Shown piece after piece: positions 1 to 14,263 of a DNA stretch of 64,000 nucleotides (within the stretch, counting starts at the first letter, position 1; every line of letters begins with the position of its first letter). The DNA lies in contig NC_134034.1 of NCBI RefSeq assembly GCF_964204645.1, positions 2,202,072 to 2,266,071 of the forward strand, in the 5' to 3' direction. The position numbers and the translations under genes were made by a program. Origin of the DNA: Tubulanus polymorphus (Eukaryota > Nemertea > Palaeonemertea > Tubulaniformes > Tubulanidae). Below the pieces are notes generated by a model that was given only the letters and a program-made list of their open reading frames with translations, was not told the DNA's origin and made no database searches.

Positions 1-1980
1 GAGTCCGACGTGGTTTTCTCTGAGTATCACACGACCCGCGTCAACACTTTGAAAAAATTAATCCTCGAATAATTACATTATACAGTATCCCACCAGATGG
101 CGCCACTAACAGTCGGTCGCAAGATTGTCAAAATAGTTCATTTTAAATTTCTAATTTGGAACAATAATTCTAACTTTCTGGGACTAGGTTTTAAGACTAG
201 TACTAACCTTTACCTTTAACTTAATTCATTATCAATTAAGTTAGAACTGGGGTTAAAGGTACAAGCTGCCAGTCTATATAAATTGGTCTCTGATTCAAAT
301 ATTATCAAGCGAGCCTTGAAAACGATTGCAGATTTACTTTTCTACTCTCCATGTTTGGTAAGATCTTCATCGATAATTGATTTACTTAAAAAAGAAAATT
401 TAATTCGATTCTAATTGAATGTAGAACTAATCATCAAGTGCAGAAAACCGACTACTAGTGACACCTGGTGGATCCCCACTTGCCGTGGAATTATTGATTT
501 CGAAAGTACCAGGTCCTCATGCAGTGGGATACAGCAGGACCTAGTTCCACAATTCTTAGTTAAGATATGACTCAAGAGTTTTAACAACTCATCGAGAGAG
601 ACCGAATCTTAACCGAACCCAGTCCCATCGTGAGGTTGAGGGTAGGTCTTGGGAAACTAAGATGCAAGCGACGTAAAGCCAAAACAAACAAACAGTCGAA
701 CTGGTGCGCCCAGAGACTGTATTCTAAACGTACCTCATGTAACTGAACGCGCGACACATTGCTAACTGTACTTTCTGTGTAAAACGAGACATACTCTTCA
801 AACCGCGCAGCAACGCGTGTAGTCTGTGTATATCCCTTTCGGTTCGTTCGTCGGCCGATAGTTCCAGAATCGACCGAGTCCATTCGGGCACACGAGTGTG
901 GATCTGAAATTGAAATCCACCCCGTTTTACAAATCTTCCTCTTCTGATAAACAAGTTGACAAGTCGTTCGATTTGGCGTTCTTTCCACCTCTGTTCACCC
1001 ATCCACACCTACCAACAAACCCCCTCCACCTATCCACCCCTATCATATCCACTTTCTTGTGATGTATACTAACACTTCGATCCACCTACCCTATTCAATC
1101 GATGCAGCTACATCCTATTCAATGCATATCAACCGCCTATACAACGCTATCCACCCAATTCAACAAGCCCTAACATACAAACTTCATCCACCTAGTCCTC
1201 TAGGTCCCGTTTACACTCATATACATGCTGCAACTAGTAAATCCCAATCCACTCAATATCCATCAACTTTTTCCACAAACTCTATCCACCGACTAATTGA
1301 CCCACAATTTCCTCCTATATCTCTCCCTGTTTCCGCATACCTTGTCTCGGTTGAACAACAAAGGATTGAATGCTAACTCGTCGCCCTCTGGTGAATTTAA
1401 TGCGTACCACTGAAGTTGCGTGGCCGATGACGTAGTCAGGTCAGCGCTTAAACCAATCATACTGCGTAGGATTCGCTTCACGTAAATTACCATACGAATC
1501 GACCAGCGAAATTTCAACGATGCCTTGAATAGAAATTTGTGAATTAAAAATATGTCAGAATTTCCCGCTGGTTTTATGTCCGTTTAGAAAATAAAAGTGA
1601 TGCCGTTCCCATTTCGTCAAATTCATTTTTGCCCATAATGAGGCAAGTTTAATACCAGCTATCCCGCCAGATGGTGTAACGAGCATTCAGGCATATATTG
1701 CGAATTAAGTACGTTATCAACAATTAATTTTGAACCGAAATTCTTAGGCTTCCAAATCCATACACTAGCACAGGACTTACTTACTTTAAATTCATTTTTT
1801 TTTTCTACTTAGCCATTGGTATAATTTTGTAATGAATATTCGACGTATCCAAATAAGTTCATTCGATTCAAAAATTATAGAAGAAATTGAAGCTTGGACT
1901 TTGTCACGTTGTTCCAGTACAGTGAGAAATAGTGATGGACCATATATATTTCTTTGAATATAGAAGGCGCTACTATACCT
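1..1980. other. Noncoding stretch with repeat fragments
   Basis: I see no supported gene here. The open frames are short, lack splice logic and match no family I know. Recognisable pieces are a CTCF-like motif at 90-105, a palindromic AT-rich fragment near 205-260, a dispersed-repeat copy near 452-530, a fragment of the GGTCCAGTTCC MITE near 540-590, and a G-poor, C/A/T-rich stretch at about 1000-1330. Confidence 0.5.
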
Positions 1981-2395
1981 GAAATTGTGCCTGCTCTTCA
2001 ACGATAACTTTTTTTTTCTTCCTCAGATGTTTCATCACCCAGGCGATTCTTCTCGGTTCTAGCGTCGTCGGGCTGAATCGCGTTCCAAATCGCTCCGCTA
2101 GGAGACGCTCGACTCGTCGGTCTATCGAGTCAAGTTTCAGCCGATAGATGGCGCGATCCAGTTCTCGTTGGTTCGGCGATTTATCCAGCGAGAATGTTCG
2201 GCTCGATTTCATCGAGAAGTTACAACCAGCAGACGAGTTTGACGAGTAGCATACGAGTGAACTATCGTGCGAGATTCTCGTAGTTTCTCGTTGTTTCGTA
2301 TCGATCGATTCACTGACAGCGTCTGCTAGCTTCATACATCCACCGCTAGGTGTCAACGCTGCAGGAAGGTTTGAAAATCTACGAGCTCTTTTCAT
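1981..2395 (-). CDS. Possible first coding exon of an unrecognised gene running left
   Basis: A minus-strand frame opens with ATG at 2395-2393 and stays open for about 138 codons. It reaches a plausible donor (CAG followed by GTATAG) near 1981, where an in-frame stop follows within two codons. The block is more GC-rich than its flanks. The peptide is basic and serine-rich, and its second half (about residues 75-130) looks helical and charged, ending in a run of lysines. No signal peptide, membrane segment or known domain is visible. The sequence to the left shows no convincing second exon, so this could instead be a complete 140-residue frame or a chance ORF. I do not assign a function. Confidence 0.3.
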
Positions 2396-4302
2396 ATTTG
2401 TAGAACGATCCTCGAAACTCTACATATAACCACTGATGACTGTGTAAATCCAATATTCACTTTCCGCTCTCTGTGACCGTGTCTACAGTCGCTCCGCTTC
2501 GGAATTAGGCGCATACTCTGCTGTTATAAACATATAACAATCGACTCGTACCACACCAGTTTTGTTTATCTCACTTGATCACGAACAATAGACCCTCGAG
2601 ATGATTCTGAAATCAAATTACTACAAGATTCTAAATATGTCCATATACCTGATGAGTATATCATTCATTTACTTAAATCCCTGTGCACTGCGAAAGTTCT
2701 GAGTTAGATTTGACTCAGGACTAAAACCTTTACAGAGAACTTATCAAAGTCGAGCTACGATAGTTCGACTTTGTTCTCTGTAAATGTTTTAGTATGTATT
2801 ATATATTGTTCATGGGGCTTAAAACAATTAAAATCGGTATTAATGAGTTCAGAAATCTGATGATCTTACATTTCATTTCATTACATATAATGAATATATC
2901 AAGAACTATCATGCAAGTAGTCAATGAATAAACTTAATAGTGATGAACTTAAACTTAATAAATCAACTAAATCAATATTTCAAAACATCTAAGTTAGCTA
3001 TTAGGGCACAGACTTTTTTAAATCATCAAAGGTAAATGCGTTGAAATTGTGTGGTAATTTATATAGCAAACTAGTGCAGTGACTGATAACATCAAAGTGA
3101 GATATGATCATCAAATTAACCTAAACTAAAATTCAGGAATTGGTCTAATAATCTCAAAAAGCGACATGCCAAAACATCGGAAAACATCAATGCATTTGTT
3201 TTAATGTTAGTTAATAAAATGACAGTCAATTTTCCATTCAATCTTCCTTGGCCTTTTTTTCCGTGGCCATTTTTTCCTTGGCCATTTTTTCCTAGGCAAA
3301 TACCCTGGCCATTCTTTCCTTGGCCATTTTTTCCTGGCCATTTTTTCCTTGGCCATTTTTCCGTTCACCTATCCGAACGTTCACCGCGTGGTTATCGATT
3401 ACTACTACGTGCAATCCTAAGAAAGTACGTACGCGTAAAGCGAGAGTGGGATTCATGAGAGGAACAATGATTTGTTTTTGTAGCCGTGTTGAACAGCGCA
3501 CGCCGACCATACAAGCTCGGACTACACTCGCCAAGGGTGGTACGTGCATACGTCGAAGGCATATAGTCATTCTTCAATCGTAAGTTTTTGTTATCATTGA
3601 ATGAAACGTGAGCAGAGTTTGCGATTAGATTCATTTTTGAATCATACTATATGATGGACTCTTCGTTTTAGAGTCAGATTTTGGTGAAACTAGCCCGCGA
3701 ATAGACCCGAATCAAATCTATGGCCCGTGCTGAATAAGAGTTCACACGCTAATCATTCGCACGTTCGGCTGTTTTGCTAACAAAACGATGTTGTGGCAAG
3801 CGAAGTGGGTCACTTTAATTTGACCCATGCTACAATTTAACACTCGAGCCGACGTGTTTAGGCACCAGTGTGAACTACTATAATCTGGCACGGGTCAGAA
3901 TTCGGGCCGGGTCAAAAAGGCTATACGTAGTTTGATCGCACCTAGAGAGAGAAACGGTTTAAGCTTACACATAAGACGTTCTTTGTGATGATTCCACTTG
4001 TGGTGGCATATCGCCCCAATTAAGATACGAAAGCGGTCTCAATCTCTATGCACTTGGCTATTCTTATAACGCACAATGCTAACTACGATCAATAGTTTGA
4101 TGTCGAACTGGATCAACGGGAGTAGTTTTACAATCGACTTCAGAATCGAGATATAGTGTGACGTGCGTAGATAGGATATATACGTGTAGGAGGTGAGAGA
4201 CAGAGGTCTCAAAACTTCGTGATAAATCTGCGTCGTCTTTGTTAAAAGATGAACACCTAGGTTTCTAGTACGATAACCACACTCAAACGTGGCGGACGGA
4301 TA
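2396..4302. other. Intergenic DNA without a gene
   Basis: AT-rich DNA with no supported gene. It contains a short palindrome at about 2730-2790 (arms reading AAACCTTTACAGAGAAC and its near-complement) and the GGCCATTTTTTCC minisatellite at 3246-3362. The open frames over that minisatellite are products of the repeat. Confidence 0.55.
3246..3362. repeat. Short minisatellite, about 17 bp unit (CCTTGGCCATTTTTTCC)
   Basis: About seven imperfect head-to-tail copies of a 16-17 bp unit, GGCCA followed by a T-run. One interior unit is disrupted near 3297. It creates Trp/Pro/Phe-rich frames on one strand that are not evidence of a gene. Confidence 0.85.
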
Positions 4303-4556
4303 AAAAGATTAAAAACCACTATCTACAGATTAAAAGAATTTAGAATCAAGAATTTATTTATTCGAACAATCTAAAATAAATAATAAACACGACGTTTCGA
4401 TCTCACCCTAGAGATCATCGTCAGGTCTCACACCTGACGATGATCTCTAGGGTGAGATCGAAACGTCGTGTTTATCATATATTTTAGATTGTTCGAATAA
4501 ATCAATTCTTGATTTTAAATTCTTTTAATCTGTAGATAGTGAGTTTTAATCTCTTT
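4303..4556. mobile_element. Palindromic element with hammerhead-like core (possibly Penelope-derived)
   Basis: The two halves are near-perfect inverted copies. The outer arm (AAAGATTAAAAACC... against its complement ending near 4556) spans about 120 bp each side, and the inner arms at 4388-4427 and 4433-4472 are essentially perfect around a short loop. On the plus strand the inner arm reads CTGACGA (4434-4440), a six-base-pair helix GATCTC/GAGATC (4442-4447 with 4454-4459), then GAAAC (4460-4464). That order resembles a hammerhead ribozyme core, although there is one extra T (4441) before helix II. The other arm carries the same motif on the minus strand. Hammerheads are known in Penelope-like retroelements; assigning this copy to them is an inference. 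Confidence 0.6.
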
Positions 4557-4672
4557 ACCTAGGTTTCTGTTCAACTCATTGTTCGAAGAAGCGAAAACCG
4601 TGTGAAATTATTTAGACTGTGTTTAGTGAATTCATTTAAGGTTTGACGAGTTAGCGAGGAAGGATCATAGAT

Positions 4673-9474
<4,802 letters not shown>

Positions 9475-9588
9475 TCTCGTGCGTAGGTAACCTTTAAATG
9501 GAAATAAATCACATTCTCAGACGGATTCATGTGTCTGTGTTGATGCTTTGTCTGACTTAGTTATTTCAATAAAAAATGTAAAACTATA

Positions 9589-10045
9589 GCGACACCTGGT
9601 GGATCCTCACTTGCCACACGCGGAATTCTCTATTACCGCTGTAGTTAATGTCCTACTGTACGCTAGCGACACCTGGTGGAACCTCACACGTGGAATTCTC
9701 TATTGCCGCAGTAGTTGAAGTCCTACTGCATACTTGAGACACCTGGAGGATCCTCACTTGCCACACGTGGAATCCTCTATTGCCGCTGTAGTTGAAGTCC
9801 TACTGCACACTTGAGACACCTGGTGGATCCTCACTTGCCACACGTGGAATCCTCTATTGCCGCTGTAGTTGAAGTCCTACTGCACACTGGAGACACCTGG
9901 TGGATCCTCACTTGCCACACGTGGAATTCTCTATTGCCGCAGTAGTTGAAGTCCTACTGCACACTTGAGACACCTGGTGGATCCTCACTTGCCACACGTG
10001 GGATCCTCTATTGCCGCTGTAGTTGATGTCCTACTGCACACTTAT
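9589..10045 (+). repeat. 77-bp tandem array of the GACACCTGGTGG dispersed repeat
   Basis: Six units start at 9591, 9668, 9738, 9815, 9892 and 9969; the spacing is 77 bp except for one 70-bp unit that lost TTGCCAC. Each unit reads GACACCTGGTGGATCCTCACTTGCC and continues through CTATTGCCGCAGTAGTTG. Single copies of the same unit are scattered through the window in both orientations (near 452, 8345, 12600, 12720, 16740-16810, 20735, 46510-46580, 49245, 49445-49690, 54970-55120 and 59690). Confidence 0.9.
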
Positions 10046-10971
10046 AACACACGATGAGAATTGTAGAACACTCGATTGCCACAGTAGCGTTGTCGGCTGT
10101 CTCCATTGAAATCGCACACAGCATTGTCCCATATTTTAGATTTCAGTTTCAATCTGCAAATTCAGTAGTTATCTTCATACGCTGAGCACAATAATAGGAA
10201 CGTCGCCACGAAAGTTGCTTTCAGTTTAAATCAGAAAAAAAAAATATCTGTGGTTTAAACCAGTCGATTGGCTGCACTCAGCGTAGTATTCAGTTTTCCT
10301 TATCGTTTGCTAATGCGGATTTGAAATAAGATAATCTGACTGATATCATTTAACAACTCAAGACGTGAATTCGATATTTCAGCGTGTTTGAACTATACCA
10401 TAGGAGACATGTTTACTGTGATATTTCGACGAGTAGAATATGATATTTCAACCTGCTGAAATCAGATATAAAAAAGCGTTAAATATCATCTATACGTTGA
10501 GATGGGTATCAAAATGCGAAGTTCTCGTGTTGACGGTGCGTTTATTTTGACACCGAATTGGGTGTCAGCTTTATTAGTGGATAGCTATTTTTTCAGCGTA
10601 TCTATACCAAGGCCCATTTTATTTATCTCTAATAATTGCTATATTCGACGAGACCTCCCCTATATTGACGGCAGATAGGCTCATGGTGCTCCGTTGTATA
10701 AATTGCTTATCAATAAGTTAACCCGTCACCGTGGTACATACTTGAAATATATAAATGCGCTGACACTGTTGTTGCTTTGTCGATCTTCTGCATGAAAGAA
10801 AAGCTTGTGCATCTAGTTAGAATTAAAAGAAATCCTATAATTTCAGAAAATCTCGTAACACTATATTTACCCAGTTTTCCGAGCTTTCGACTTTGACTGT
10901 GCTTGTATGTAGCGTGCCTATTTGACTTGAGTTGCGATGATCTGAAGTATAAACTTTGTTGAAGGTCACAT
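10046..10971. other. Intergenic, nothing recognised
   Basis: AT-rich DNA between the satellite and the GPCR stop codon. It probably includes the GPCR 3' UTR on the minus strand. I see no coding signal or repeat of note. Confidence 0.5.
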
Positions 10972-11910
10972 TCATGCTGGTTTGGTTCGAAAAAGTACAT
11001 TCTGTATTTCATTCCTGATTTCCTTTCCCGTTATCAGGTATAAGTAGAAATTGAACGAGTAGTTCATCATCAAAACGTCGGTAAGGGCGGAATAGATATT
11101 CTTTAATTCGGGATTGTTCCAGAGAATTGGGCTGAGTATAGAGAAGGGAAATGTGGTCACCATGAAGAAGATGCAGAGTACTAAAACCAATAAGGTCACC
11201 TGGTTCGAATATTTCGATGCTCGATTTATTTCTTCTAACTTATTCGTTTTTCTTCTTCGCATTAGAGCGATTGATGTTATTGCTGATATGATTGCTAGTA
11301 AACAAAAAGGACCCCCTGAAATCAACAGCAAAGCCCTGATTTGAATCTTTTCGTCGCTGGTACAACCAACGTTACTGATGTTGATGGTTACGAATGAATA
11401 ACTGTAAATCAGTGCAGTGACGCATAGTACGGATAAACATAACCTAGAAGCGGTAGAGGGTGTCCAGAAACGAGGGCCTTTAAAGGGAAAACAAACGACG
11501 CACATTCGCTCGGTGGCTACTAGGACCAGCGTCCACGGACTGCTCGTAATACAAACCATAATGAAATACTCGAAAAACATGCATTGGACACGCGTCGACG
11601 GTTTCACCAGTAATCTACCGTAAAAGGAATGGGATATGACGTTGATGTATTTACTGAAATAAGCGCCGAGAGCAATAGTATCGCAGACGGCTAGTTGAAC
11701 GAACGCACGACTGTAAGAACGTCGCCATAGTTTACGAAGCTGCATGACTATCACGATCAGAAGATTACCGGTGAATCCGAGGATGTAACACAGACTCGCA
11801 AACACGAGATAAATCCACAGGTAATATCCATTCAGGCCTATCGCGGTTGCACCAGTTACGATGGCTGCGTATACGTTAGTGGGATTAGTTCGGTTCTGAG
11901 TGTAAGACAT
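10972..11910 (-). CDS. Rhodopsin-family (class A) GPCR, intronless, peptide-receptor type
   Basis: A single 312-residue frame with seven hydrophobic segments. TM1 carries GFTGNLL (about 46-52), TM2 LAVCD (about 73-77), the end of TM3 has ERM in place of DRY (about 133-135), TM6 ends in a phenylalanine/proline segment, and TM7 reads NYSFNFYLY in place of NPxxY (about 288-296), followed by a short basic helix 8. Cysteines before TM3 and in loop 2 could form the usual disulphide. NRT near the N-terminus is a glycosylation site. The TM7 pattern is typical of invertebrate peptide and orphan receptors. The ligand cannot be named. No intron interrupts the frame and no defect is seen. Confidence 0.88.
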   Translation of the reverse strand: MSYTQNRTNPTNVYAAIVTGATAIGLNGYYLWIYLVFASLCYILGFTGNLLIVIVMQLRKLWRRSYSRAFVQLAVCDTIALGAYFSKYINVISHSFYGRLLVKPSTRVQCMFFEYFIMVCITSSPWTLVLVATERMCVVCFPFKGPRFWTPSTASRLCLSVLCVTALIYSYSFVTINISNVGCTSDEKIQIRALLLISGGPFCLLAIISAITSIALMRRRKTNKLEEINRASKYSNQVTLLVLVLCIFFMVTTFPFSILSPILWNNPELKNIYSALTDVLMMNYSFNFYLYLITGKEIRNEIQNVLFRTKPA

Positions 11911-12259
11911 TTACGTGTGTGCGCGATGAACGAATCAGAAATCGCTGCGCTGTATTCATCATCTCTCGTAGGAAAAAGAACACCTCCAGCTTGAGTTACC
12001 TTATGCGGTAACAATCATACACGAGATAGAATAAGTATATAATCTGATATACGTTCGTTGGTAGGCCTACGCGTAATTTCTTGCTTCGGCCTACGACAAA
12101 AGGGTCACTGAGTTAAACCACACATGGTAACAAACCTCCGATGCCAGCTTTATAGAATGGAATTACCCTTAAACTATGGACTTATGGACCAGGTGTTACC
12201 TCAATCGAAAATGAATTGAGTTAGTCCCCGAGTGAATTTAATACCCATCTTTGGCTCCA

Positions 12260-12399
12260 GGGGCCAGTTGCATAGTCATGGCTTAGACTTAAGACCAGTC
12301 TAAGACCAACTTCCTTTTATAGCCAATCTAACAACTTAAGACCAGTCTTAAGATTTAAGACCAATTATGGACTTAAGTCACAACTGTGCAACTGGCCCC
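12260..12399. mobile_element. Palindromic MITE, GGGGCCAGTTGCA ends
   Basis: Inverted ends GGGGCCAGTTGCATAGTC and its complement GACTT...CAACTGGCCCC bound a roughly 140-bp, TTAAGAC-rich palindrome. Fragments of a related element lie near 12430-12480 and 32195-32255. Confidence 0.75.
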
Positions 12400-12861
12400 A
12401 GGGACTTACCCAATTGATGGTGAATTGAGTAAAGGCTTAGGAGCCGATTCCATAGTCGAGACTTAGGCCAAAAGTTAGACCAGAGTTTCTCCGTTGAAAA
12501 ATCCGCCATTTTTAAACGTCGAGGCAAAGTAAAAATCTATATTATACTGATTGACGTAACAACATGATCCCGAGTCATCTGAAACATACCGAGTAAACAC
12601 TAGCGCCACTTAAGTGGTTCCTCACTTGCCACAAGTGGAATCCTCGATCGTAACGTTGTCAGAGATCCTAGTCAAAATAGTAGAAGAAGTTGAAGACAGT
12701 GCAGACGACCGGCTAACTACTAGCGACACCTGGCGATCATCACTCGCTTGCACGAAGTGGAATTCTCGCTCATCGAGTAAGTAGTCCGGGTGCAATTCAC
12801 TCGAGTCGGAAAACTATGTCTGAGCGTTACGCACGACCGCCTAAAAAAACTTCCATACACA

Positions 12862-12930
12862 CGGTGATCTTTGAATTGAACGCCGACCCGACACATCTGG
12901 ACGAGGCGTCACACGCGTCGGGCACATATC
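12862..12930 (+). repeat. 69-bp exact repeat, upstream copy
   Basis: Identical over 69 bases to 16520-16588, same orientation, beginning CGGTGATCTTTGAATTGAAC and ending GTCGGGCACATATC. Flanks are unrelated. The two copies bracket the first lectin gene. Confidence 0.9.
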
Positions 12931-12984
12931 ATACACCACTCAACTTTACTCTAACTATACTCTAACTATAACTCACGCCTTTCA

Positions 12985-13401
12985 CATCCTCCCCCGGCAG
13001 GGATTCGAACCTGATGGCATTGAGATTGCCACGGTACGAACCCCTGCCACACTAGAGTGCGCAGCTACACGCGCAGCTTAGATGATGTCATTATTAGCCA
13101 ATCAGGGTCCAGTTCCACAGTTCTGAGTTAAGATTTGACCCTGGGTTAAAACATTGAAAATGAACTAACTTTAACTCAGAGTTAACTCTAACTCACAACT
13201 GTTGAACTGGGTCCAGATATCCCGTTTTAATTCAGCCCGGGTTTTCCCATTCATATTTCTTACGTGGAATTTACCTCAGCGATTATACAACAAGCAATCT
13301 GATTGGGTGCCACGAGTTTTCGAGCGGTAAATCTGCGCATGTACCTGCGCACCCGGTCGTGGCTGATGCAATCAGGTTCGAATCCATGCGGAACGAGGAC
13401 G
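12985..13401. mobile_element. Non-autonomous DNA transposon with tRNA-like inverted ends, 8-bp TSD
   Basis: Ends CATCCTCC... and ...GAGGACG are inverted. Each carries the tRNA B-box-like string GGTTCGAATCC or its complement. The element is flanked by an exact 8-bp duplication GCCTTTCA (12977-12984 and 13402-13409). A second MITE (13105-13214) is nested inside it. Related copies lie at 40243-40856 and 57652-57987, and a second subfamily at 37385-37713 and 46169-46494. Confidence 0.85.
13105..13214. mobile_element. GGTCCAGTTCCACAG palindromic MITE (nested)
   Basis: About 110 bp, ends GGGTCCAGTTCCACAG and its complement, interior rich in GAGTTA/TAACTC. It interrupts the larger element at its CCAATCAG/ATATCCC junction, so it inserted later. 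Confidence 0.85.
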
Positions 13402-13494
13402 GCCTTTCAATGAAATTTCGAACGCACAACTTATTCTCCACTTATAGATTTTTTCAACATATTTCCCGGGCCGCTTTGTTTGCGGTTCATTTCA

Positions 13495-13830
13495 CTTTTC
13501 TCGGGCGATAATTGTTTTCGCGCCTTGATCCAATAAAACGAGGAGTCACGCGACCTAACGGTTTGTTTTGCCAATTATACTCTGCGTGAAATCAAACAAA
13601 GCGACGATAATTTGTGTTTTTAATCGCTTCTGTTTCTGCCGATTGTGAAAATATCGGTAAAACAATTCTGACACGGAAATTATGGAGAAATATCTTCTTT
13701 AAATCACTATATTCGCTGGCGTTGCATGCCATGTTTTCTCTCCAATTTTAAACCTTCAAATTGAAAAATGAAAGCCATCGGTTATGAAACTACAGCGACA
13801 AGAAGTTTCCTGTCGAATTCTGCGCCACTT
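13495..13830. repeat. Spacer block similar to 54690-54960
   Basis: Stretches such as TCACGCGACCTAACGGTTT, TTTTTAATCGCTT, ATATCGG.AAAACAATT and GAAAGCCATCGG occur in the same order and orientation here and at 54690-54960. Here the block precedes the first F-lectin/PAN gene; there it follows the second. Confidence 0.7.
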
Positions 13831-13915
13831 TTGGCGTTAAGTCTTTCTGTTTAATCTAGTTTCTTCTCTCGTTGATGCTGATACTAATAACCATTCATTC
13901 AAGCTTCGCTTAAAG

Positions 13916-13978
13916 GCTGTCTCTTTCTTCGGCTGTCTCTTTCTGCGGCTGTCTCTTTCTGCGGCTGTCTCTTTCTGC
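13916..13978. repeat. 16-bp tandem repeat (GGCTGTCTCTTTCTGC)
   Basis: Four head-to-tail copies of a pyrimidine-rich 16-bp unit, about 280 bp upstream of the first lectin start codon. Confidence 0.9.
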
Positions 13979-14263
13979 CTTGAGGTTAGGTAATAATGAT
14001 TTTTTTATCTTGCTGAAAGAATTGAATAGATTTTCCACGTTAGTGGAGAGGAGCGTTGCTAACGAGGGGGGGGGGGGTATCGAATATAAAGTAGAGGCGA
14101 CGTCACGCTTGAAGGACGTGGTTGTAATCTGCGAGGGGTGGAGAAATATACAGTCTGCGAGGGTCGGGATAGTGTTATGAAGTTTTTGGACAAACGACCG
14201 AACGGTGTATTTTATTCATAAACGATCAGCGACACCTTATTTGTGCGGAGTTGTGACGTCATT

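Larger units (their letters stand above)
11911..12984. other. Intergenic DNA with MITE and dispersed-repeat copies
   Basis: No gene seen. It holds a palindromic MITE at 12260-12399 (GGGGCCAGTTGCA... to ...CAACTGGCCCC), two copies of the GACACCTGG dispersed repeat near 12600-12665 and 12718-12785, and one member of the 69-bp exact repeat at 12862-12930. Confidence 0.6.

Noticed and set aside
3204-3634. Trp/Pro/Phe-repeat small proteins
   Set aside because: Translations of the GGCCATTTTTTCC minisatellite and its flank.
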